DNA of 37,494 nucleotides from Desulfobacteraceae bacterium (GTDB taxonomy: Bacteria > Desulfobacterota > Desulfobacteria > Desulfobacterales > UBA11574). Each line of letters starts with the position of its first letter. Positions within the stretch are counted from its first letter, which is position 1. Below are positions 30,031-37,494 of the stretch, in pieces. The notes beneath the pieces were generated by a model. The model ran no database searches, was not told the DNA's origin, and saw only the letters and a list, made by a program, of their open reading frames with translations. A program made the translations under genes and the position numbers. The DNA is taken from contig JAUVVL010000003.1 in the NCBI GenBank assembly GCA_030604635.1, positions 1 through 37,494 of the forward strand, written 5' to 3'.

Positions 30031-31413
30031 TTATATCTCTAACCATTCATCGGGAGGTTCTTCTTCCTCAATTTCAGCTTTCTTTTCTTTTTGAGGCTGA
30101 AGGATTTGCTTGGCGGACTTCTTTTCTTCAGGGGCTTCGAGGTCTACTTCGAGCTTTTCCTCGGCTTTGAGAAGGTCGGTTTCGGGCTTTTCTTCCTCGT
30201 CACGCAGTTGGGCAACGTGCTGCTTCTCCAGTTCAGCCTGCTTTATGGCGGCCGCGTGTTGATTTTGTAGCTTGGCGATCTTGGCTTCAAAGTGCTGGCG
30301 GGTTTTCTTGTGCGCCTGTCGTTCCTTGGTTAGCATATCTGATACCAACTGCGCCTCCTCGGTTGATCTATGTTTGAGCGCCTCAATTTCGGACTTCGTC
30401 TCGTTTTGGAGTTGAGCGATCTCTGAGGCGTACTTCATTTTGAGGGCTTGGAGGTCGTGCTTATGCTTTTCCTCCGTGGCGTGTAACTGGGTAAGGCTCT
30501 TCTTCTCCGCTTTACTGACAGCGCCCTGGAGCTTGGCGATCTTGGCTTCAAAGTGCTGGTGCGCCTGCTGCTGCTCCTCGGTCAATTTCTGTTCCAGCGC
30601 ATTGAGCGACTCCTGTGCTCTGTTGATCTCGTTATGCCTGGTTTGAACAAGAGCCGCAAGTTCCTTCTCTCGTTTCTGCCCCTTGCCTATTTCCCTTTTG
30701 AGCCAGTTCACCTCCTTGGCGAATTCTTTAAGCCTCTTATTGTCTGAGAGAATCTTGCGGTTACTATCGTGAAGTTTCTTTGTGAGACGGGTGATCTCTA
30801 AATCCTTCTTAACTGTCTGGTCATCCATGACATCTGTCTGAACCGGGACAGCAAGGTTCGCATTACCTTCGCTTTCTATTGTCTCATCAAGGAATTCAAA
30901 GATCGGGGCAAGTTCATCATCGGCAAGCTCTTCCAGGTTGATTGTATCTGCATCCTCGTTTACTTCGGCAGATGACCCTCCCAACCGGCCGGATACGTCC
31001 TCATTGTCCTCCGGTGGAAGCGGTCCTGTCCGGGATTCCAATCCAATAAGCTCATGGAGTTTGTGGAGGAGCTTTTTACGGGATAAGCTTTTCTTGTCCA
31101 GGTAAACGTCCGCGCGCATCTTCGTTTTTCCGTGCAAGGCAAAATCGCGCGGTGAGATCGTTGTCGTGGCGAGGATAATCGGTATTTTGTTCCCGACAGC
31201 TTTCCTGACTTTAGTGTAAAGCGTATAACCAAACTTGTCGGGGGAGTCGACAGCGATGAAAATGGCATTAGGTTTGAGTGCTTTTACCCTGTGGATATCG
31301 TTGGACCGGGGGTCTGCAACCTGAACTTCAAATCCGTACGCACCAAGAGAGCTTTTGAGGAGGGTTAAAAAAGCTATGTCATTATCGAAGACCAGAACGC
31401 GGCGGGATGCCAT
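30031..31413 (-). CDS. Response-regulator-like (pseudo-receiver) protein with long coiled coil, FrzS-like architecture
   Basis: N-terminal receiver-like fold RRVLVFDNDIAFLTLLKSSLGAYGFEVQVA...GYTLYTKVRKAVGNKIPIILAT; then heptad-rich Glu/Lys/Gln coiled coil and acidic tail. Confidence 0.75.
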   Translation of the reverse strand: MASRRVLVFDNDIAFLTLLKSSLGAYGFEVQVADPRSNDIHRVKALKPNAIFIAVDSPDKFGYTLYTKVRKAVGNKIPIILATTTISPRDFALHGKTKMRADVYLDKKSLSRKKLLHKLHELIGLESRTGPLPPEDNEDVSGRLGGSSAEVNEDADTINLEELADDELAPIFEFLDETIESEGNANLAVPVQTDVMDDQTVKKDLEITRLTKKLHDSNRKILSDNKRLKEFAKEVNWLKREIGKGQKREKELAALVQTRHNEINRAQESLNALEQKLTEEQQQAHQHFEAKIAKLQGAVSKAEKKSLTQLHATEEKHKHDLQALKMKYASEIAQLQNETKSEIEALKHRSTEEAQLVSDMLTKERQAHKKTRQHFEAKIAKLQNQHAAAIKQAELEKQHVAQLRDEEEKPETDLLKAEEKLEVDLEAPEEKKSAKQILQPQKEKKAEIEEEEPPDEWLEI

Positions 31414-31660
31414 AGATATACTCCTTCCGGTCTAAGGCCTCAGTTAGTTTCAATATATTATTTTAAGGCAGATGCTAATATTTTTCTTTATTATTATTGA
31501 TACTTATTTAACCGTCCAAAAGCAAGTGGGAGACGAATTTTAAACGGACTGAAAAACCCAATAATAACATTAAATTAATGACATAGTAATTTCAGATTGT
31601 CAAAACTCTTGGTAACGTTCAAAAATTGCGGCATCAATTTTTACTTTTACAAACTACGTT

Positions 31661-31727
31661 TGATTGTTTCGTAAAAAGTCCAAAAATTCTCAAAGTCGCT
31701 CCCAAAAGACTTTTTACGTCACAATCA
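31661..31727. repeat. 67-bp TGATGG...-family palindromic element
   Basis: TGATTGTTTCGTAAAAAGTC (31661-31680) and inverted GACTTTTTACGTCACAATCA (31708-31727), 18/20. Confidence 0.75.
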
Positions 31728-31737
31728 AGTTTGATAC

Positions 31738-31763
31738 CCATGTAAAAAGTCCTTTTTACATGG
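31738..31763. repeat. Perfect 12-bp palindrome
   Basis: CCATGTAAAAAG-TC-CTTTTTACATGG. Confidence 0.75.
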
Positions 31764-31846
31764 ATTAAGGAATTTAGGGATTAAGGAATTGCGAATTATT
31801 TAAAGACATTACGAATGCGTAAAATTGAATAATTCAGCAAGTTTTC

Positions 31847-31870
31847 ACTTTTTACGTCACAATCAAGTTT
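31847..31870. repeat. 24-bp direct repeat of 31709-31732
   Basis: ACTTTTTACGTCACAATCAAGTTT at both positions. Confidence 0.75.
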
Positions 31871-32046
31871 AAAAGGAAATACTTTCTATATTTTAAAGAT
31901 GCCGTAACTTTTTAACGTTACCAAATTCTTAAAGTTATTTCCAGCAATTATAGGTAAAAAGATAAATTTTTGTTATTTAAGGGCTGGTCGATTCTATTCG
32001 ATATTACTATTTATCTGATCGGCTTTTTTGGGTGAGATACTCTTGT

Positions 32047-33477
32047 TTACCACCCCAGAGTCAAATATTTATGAATGGAATTGGCAGCCTCTCTGCCGGC
32101 ACCCATTGCCAAAATAACGGTGGCCGAACCGGTTACAATGTCACCGCCGGCCCAGACACCTTGCTTGCTGGTCTTTCCGGTTTCAGGTTCCGCTACGATA
32201 TAGCCCCATTTGTTTAGATTCAGCCCTTCAGTGGTTTTCGCCAGCAGAGGATTGGCCCCGGCGCCCACGGCAATAATGGCAAGATCGCACTCAAGCTCGA
32301 ATTCCGAGCCTTCTATGGGAACCGGACGGCGTCGCCCGGAATCATCAGGTTCACCAAGCTCCATCTTGAGTCCTTCCATACCGATGAGGCGTCCATTTTC
32401 GTCCCCGATGAATTTCATCGGGGCGGTAAGAAAATAGAATTCCACCCCTTCTTCTTCGGCATGGTGGACTTCCGCACCCCTTGCAGGCACCTCTGTTCTT
32501 GAACGTCGGTAAACAATAAGGGATTTTTCAGCACCAAGACGAATGGCGGTTCGGGCGGAATCCATGGCCACATTACCCGCACCGAGCGTAATCACCTTTT
32601 TACCTCTGACAATTGGCGTATCATACTCGGGGAAAAGATATGCTTTCATAAGATTGGTCCGGGTCAGATATTCATTGGCAGAGAATACGCTGATAAGGTT
32701 TTCGCCCGGGATTCTCAAAAAGGTGGGCAGACCGGCTCCGACACCTACAAAAACGGCATCAAAGCCCTCTTCAAAGAGTTCATCCACTGTTACAATCCGG
32801 CCCACCACCGCATTGCGCACAAGTTTTACACCAAGCCTTTCCAGGAAATTAACTTCAGAGAAGACGATTTCCTTTGGAAGCCTGAACTCTGGAATTCCGT
32901 ATACCAGGACTCCGCCTGGCTTGTGAAACGCTTCAAAAATCGTCACTTCATGGCCTTTAAGAATAAGATCTCCGGCAACGGTCAGCCCGGCCGGTCCGGA
33001 GCCGACAACAGCCACCTTCTTCCCGGTTGATTCCGCTTTGGGAGGCAATTCACCCTTGCCGTACATTCTCTCGTAGTCGGCAACAAACCGCTCAAGGTTG
33101 CCTACGGCAACAGGGTCATCTTTTTTACCAACGATACACTTGCCTTCACACTGTATTTCCTGGGGACATACCCTGCCGCAGACAGCAGGAAGCGCATTCG
33201 TTTCCCAAATCTTTCGGATGGATTCGGCAAACTTACCTTCAGCTATGAGCTTGACAAATCCGGGGATATCGACTTCCACAGGACAGTCAGTAATACAGAG
33301 CGGTTTTTTGCATTGCAGACATCTTTCCGCCTCTTTCATGGCCGCTTCCTGGCTGAGTCCAAATGGAACTTCGTCAAAGTTTCTGGCCCTGACAGCCGGT
33401 TCCTGTTCCGGCATTGGTTGCTTGGGTATTTTTTCTTTTTTAGGTTTTTTACCTGGTTCCGCCATAATATCCTCCAT
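32047..33477 (-). CDS. NADPH-dependent glutamate synthase small-subunit-like / NfnB-like flavoprotein
   Basis: ERCLQCKKPLCITDCPVEVDIPGF, KVAVVGSGPAGLTVAGDL, GAGNVAMDSARTAIRLGA motifs; adjacent to an NfnA-like gene. Confidence 0.9.
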   Translation of the reverse strand: MEDIMAEPGKKPKKEKIPKQPMPEQEPAVRARNFDEVPFGLSQEAAMKEAERCLQCKKPLCITDCPVEVDIPGFVKLIAEGKFAESIRKIWETNALPAVCGRVCPQEIQCEGKCIVGKKDDPVAVGNLERFVADYERMYGKGELPPKAESTGKKVAVVGSGPAGLTVAGDLILKGHEVTIFEAFHKPGGVLVYGIPEFRLPKEIVFSEVNFLERLGVKLVRNAVVGRIVTVDELFEEGFDAVFVGVGAGLPTFLRIPGENLISVFSANEYLTRTNLMKAYLFPEYDTPIVRGKKVITLGAGNVAMDSARTAIRLGAEKSLIVYRRSRTEVPARGAEVHHAEEEGVEFYFLTAPMKFIGDENGRLIGMEGLKMELGEPDDSGRRRPVPIEGSEFELECDLAIIAVGAGANPLLAKTTEGLNLNKWGYIVAEPETGKTSKQGVWAGGDIVTGSATVILAMGAGREAANSIHKYLTLGW

Positions 33478-33552
33478 CCAAAAAGCGCCTAAAGTTACGA
33501 TTGCGTTTGATTCTTTAACCTTTTAACAACTTTTAACCTTAGGCACTACTTA

Positions 33553-34395
33553 TCAATTAATCCGACGCCAGTTTTTGCTCTCCCACTCATGCAAAGAACG
33601 GATCTCTTCATCTTGATAACCTTTTTGCCGGGTCAGGAGAATGTCCCAATCTACTTGATGACCGTCAAATTCAGGGCCATCAACACAAGCGAACTTTGTT
33701 GTACCACCAACTGATACCCGGCAGCAACCACACATGCCGGTACCATCTACCATTATGGAGTTAAGGTGAACTATTGTCTTAATACCTAAAGGCTTAGTCG
33801 CCTCTGAACAAGTTTTCATCATATAGGTACAGCCAATGGCAAAAACAAGATCTATCTTATCTCCTTCATCCACTATTTGATTAATCCGATCAGAGATCCA
33901 TCCTTGAGGGGCATGTGAACCATCACCTGTAGTTACTAAGAACTGATCGCTCACCTTGCGCAATTCATCTTCCCAATAAAGGAGATATTTGCTCCTTGCT
34001 TCGATAATTGTAATAACCTTGTTGCCTGCCTCCTTCATGGCCCGGGCAATTGGCATAATAGCAGCTATGCCATAACAACCACCGACACAGGCGAGCGTGC
34101 CGATTTTATCGATATGTGCCGGAATGCCGAGAGGTCCCACAACGCTCTCAATGGAATCTCCAGCATTTAATGTGGCAAAACGATGGGTTGTAGTCCCCAC
34201 CTCCATGAACACAATGGTGATAGAGCCCTCTTTACGATCCCAATCAGCAATCGTCAGCGGAATCTTTTCTCCTTTCTCGTCAAGAATAATAATAACAAAC
34301 TGACCGGGCTGGGCTTTTTTAGCTATACCCGATGCTGCAATTTTAACCAAATGTATATTTGGCGCTAACTCTTGCTTTACTAATATCTTAAACAA
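33553..34395 (-). CDS. Sulfide/dihydroorotate dehydrogenase-like FAD/NAD-binding protein (NfnA-like)
   Basis: GTGMCGCCRVSVGGTTKFACVDGPEFDGHQVDW [2Fe-2S] motif; TTG start at 34395 with GGAGGTG SD; the ORF-track N-terminus is over-extended. Confidence 0.9.
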   Translation of the reverse strand: MFKILVKQELAPNIHLVKIAASGIAKKAQPGQFVIIILDEKGEKIPLTIADWDRKEGSITIVFMEVGTTTHRFATLNAGDSIESVVGPLGIPAHIDKIGTLACVGGCYGIAAIMPIARAMKEAGNKVITIIEARSKYLLYWEDELRKVSDQFLVTTGDGSHAPQGWISDRINQIVDEGDKIDLVFAIGCTYMMKTCSEATKPLGIKTIVHLNSIMVDGTGMCGCCRVSVGGTTKFACVDGPEFDGHQVDWDILLTRQKGYQDEEIRSLHEWESKNWRRIN

Positions 34396-34411
34396 TTTGC
34401 ACCTCCAAATA

Positions 34412-37231
34412 TTACTGCGCCGCAACCTTCTCCAACCTAACTGCGCAAACCTTAAACTCAGGAATTTTAGCCACAGGATCAAGAGCCGGATTTGTTAGTT
34501 GATTCGTGGGGCTTTCGGCAAAGTGAAAGTTCATACTCACAACATTAACCGGCGAAACATCCGTCACTTTTGCTTTGGCCTTAACAGCCCCCCTCCTTGA
34601 TATAACCTGTATCATCTCGCCGTCACTTATATCCAATTGGGAAGCATCCTTTGGATTTATCTCCACCATACCTTCGCCATCCAGCACATTCAGACCCCTT
34701 ACCTTGCGTGTCATGGTGCCGGTATGAAAATGGTACAGGCTTCTTTCGGTGGTAAGGATCAGTGGATATTCATCATCTGGTAGTTCTGCCGGCGGTTTGT
34801 ATTCTAATGGGATAAATTTACCCTTACCCCTGGCAAATTTTTCGGTATGCAGTATAGGTGTACCAGGATGATCCTTGGTCGGGCACGGCCACTGAATACT
34901 GCCATCCTCAAGCCTGTCATAGCTGATGCCTCCATAGCTTGGCGTCAGCCCGGAAATTTCCTCCATAATCTGAGACGGTTTTTCAAAATCAAAACCCTTG
35001 GCTCCCATCCTTTGTGCAATCTGGCAGGTAATCCACCAATCGGACTTAGAGATCCCAATAGGCTCAATAGCCTTTCTAACCCTCTGAACTCTTCTGTCAG
35101 TATTAGTAAATGTTCCATCCTTCTCAGCAAACGTTGCACTCGGTAGAACCACGTCAGCCAATTGGGCGGTCTCTGACATGAAAATATCCTGGACTACAAG
35201 AAAATCAAGCGTTTCCAAAGATTCCTGTGCATGCTGTGCATCAGGGTCGCTCAATACCGGGTTTTCACCAATAAGATAGAGCCCTTTTATTTCCTTTTTG
35301 TGGGCTGCCTCGAGCATCTCAAGCAAGGTAAGCCCGATTTCACCAGGCAATTGAGCACCCCAGGCATTTTCAAACTTTTTCCTTATTTCTTCATTCACTA
35401 CCGCTTGATAACCGGTAAATACATTAGGCAAGCCGCCCATATCGCAGGCGCCCTGAACATTATTCTGGCCCCTTAAAGGATTTACACCCGTTGACGGCTT
35501 CCCGACATTTCCGGTAAGCATGGCAAGGTTTGCTGTAGCCATTACATTATCTGTACCGTGAGTGTGCTGGGTGATTCCCATTGCATAGAGAATTGTGGAA
35601 GGTGTATCAGTGGCATATATCCTTGCCGCCTCAATTATCTTGTCCTTGGGAATCCCGGTAAGCTCTTCAACCCTTTCCAGGTCAAACTCTTTAAGAGAAT
35701 CCTTGAAGGCGTCAAAGTCTTCGCATTTCTCTTCAATAAAATCCCTGTCAAGGAGATCTTCCTCTACTATGACCCTCATCATTCCCATGAGAAGGGCAAC
35801 GTCACTTCCGGGTTTTTGCTGGAGCCAAAGATCAGCATGTCGTACCAGTTCTATTTCCCTTGGATTGGCAACAATGAGCTTTGTCCCATTTTTAGAGGCC
35901 TGCTTTACCTTCATACCGATTACAGGGTGTGCATAGGTAGTATTAGTACCTATTGCCAGGATACATTTGGCATGCTCGATTTCCTCTATGCTGTTAGTCA
36001 TTGCACCGGCTCCAAAAGAGGCGGCCAGACCGGCCACCGTTGAAGAATGTCAGAGCCGCGCACAGTGGTCGAGGTTGTTGGTGCCAAGCACTGCCCTCGC
36101 AAACTTCTGGATAACATAGTTTTCTTCATTGGTGCACTTTGCCGAAGTTATTACAGCCATCTCATTAGCATTGTAAGTGCCCATTTTTTCAGCGACTAAA
36201 TCCAATGCTTCATCCCAGCTTGCCTCCTCAAAATTCCCATTTTTACGGATAAGAGGAACCGTTAGCCTGTCTGTATGGTGAACAAATTCAGCTATCCCGA
36301 ACCTACCTTTTACACATGCCTGGCCTTGATTTACGGTTCCATCTCCTTTGGGGCTGACGCCGATAATTCTATCTTTCTTAACCAGAAGCTCTAACTGACA
36401 ACCTACTCCGCAATAGGGGCAGGTAGATAATACCCGTGTATCTGCAACGCCATCCCACTTGTTATTCCATTCTGTTAAAGCTCCTGTTGGGCAAACATCA
36501 ACACATGCCCCACAAAATTGGCATCCGGATTCTTCCAAACTAGGCGCTTTGCTTCCGATTGTTGCGTTGCCGTCTTGAAAAACGTAACCAACAGTATTAT
36601 TGACTCTTACTTCCTGACATGCCCTTACACACCTGGTGCAAGCAATACAGAGGTTGTAGTTTCGCTCAAAAAAGGAATCACTTTTTAACGAAGGCGTTCC
36701 TTTATATTCATAGGGTGGCAGTGATTCGTCTACACCTATATATGCGGATACCTCCTGTAACTCGCACTTAAAGTTATTGGGGCAGAATTCACAGCCGGTT
36801 ATTATTGAGGCCTTGCGTATACCTCCCCTAAAGGGATCACAGTCCTCCTTTCGATCACAGGCGAGACAGACATTTGGGTGTTCAGCTAAAATAGTATTTA
36901 GATTCCCCCTGCGTTTTTGCTGGATTTCCGGGGTATTGGTCTGAACAACCATGCCCTCACCAACCTCGGTGGTGCAGGCGGTAGGGAGGTCATCCTTACC
37001 CTCTATTTTGACCAGGCAGAGCTGACAACCCTCATACTCGCTTGATGAGTTATCATTCTTTACCTCTTCTTTACCCCGATAGACAGCTTCGAAGGGTTTA
37101 ACTTGCCTTGATGGCGGCAAATTAGGGTGAGAACACAGTGCTGGAATATAAATGCCGGCACTCCGCGCTGCCTCTAAAATCGTAGCTCCTTGCTCAACAG
37201 TAACCTTGGTATTATCAATGGTTAAATTCAT
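34412..37231 (-). CDS. fdhA: Selenocysteine-containing formate dehydrogenase alpha subunit (UGA at 36050-36052 read as Sec)
   Basis: ORFs 36050-37264 and 34412-36037 are in the same frame and separated only by UGA: [31 protein letters not shown]. N-terminal [2Fe-2S]/[4Fe-4S] domains, then molybdopterin oxidoreductase. Start could be 37240 or 37264. Confidence 0.93.
36020..36038 (-). promoter_or_regulatory. Candidate bacterial SECIS hairpin
   Basis: 11 nt after UGA on the minus strand: GGUGGCC-GGUCU-GGCCGCC, 7-bp stem including one G-U pair; loop resembles the E. coli fdhF SECIS apical loop. Confidence 0.8.
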
Positions 37232-37340
37232 TTTTCCCATCACCTTCAATAAAATTATTTTCAAGACTTGTTGGTTGATAGATTATGAAATGCTCGGACA
37301 AATTTAATTGCTGTGTCTATATTATTCAGTTTATGAATTG

Positions 37341-37494
37341 TCAAGAATAAAACTTGACAAACTCGTACCCAACTTTTTCAAGGCAGCCACGCCTCCCTGA
37401 AGATTGTATGTTTGTTGCACTCCCATCTGGTCCAGTCACCTGGGCCTTGCAGGAACGGACGCCTGTGTTGCAGATAAGGACTATTTTCTTATCT
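37341..37494 (-). pseudogene. C-terminal part of a rhodanese-like domain gene with two compensating frameshifts (truncated by window edge)
   Basis: DKKIVLICNTGVRSCKAQV (frame a), LDQMGVQQTYNLQGGVAALKKL (frame b), GYEFVKFYS* (frame a) together match a rhodanese C-terminus. Confidence 0.55.

Noticed and set aside
36050-36052. UGA in fdhA considered as a nonsense mutation (pseudogene)
   Set aside because: Position matches the known Sec site, both halves stay in frame and conserved, and a SECIS-like hairpin follows.

Overview
This 37.5 kb window looks like chromosomal DNA of an anaerobic bacterium, probably Desulfobacterota (lineage inferred from gene content only). Bases 1-18 kb are an informational-gene region on the minus strand: pheS-pheT-MerR, rplT, rpmI, infC, tRNA-Gly(CCC), rimP-nusA-infB-DUF503-rbfA-nrnA-truB-rpsO-pnp and an M16 peptidase. 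Its spacers are invaded by several families of short palindromic or TIR-bounded repeats. Bases 18.5-31.4 kb are accessory: a TadA-like deaminase, a frameshifted HsdR_N-like gene, a dNTPase, three YkgJ-type Cys-cluster proteins, a decayed histidine kinase, a GNAT protein, a decayed HDAC-like gene, an SDR lacking the usual catalytic Lys, YjbQ, a U32 peptidase and a FrzS-like pseudo-receiver/coiled-coil protein. Bases 32-37.3 kb carry a minus-strand fdhA-nfnA-nfnB-like cluster. There the formate dehydrogenase is split in the ORF track only by an in-frame UGA that is almost certainly selenocysteine, followed by a perfect 7-bp SECIS-like hairpin with a GGUCU loop. Main points for follow-up: the Sec-FdhA/Nfn cluster, infC with an apparent AUA start and bracketed by 41-bp inverted repeats, repeat ends that supply the stop codons of truB and nusA, and the decaying HK/GNAT/HDAC island.
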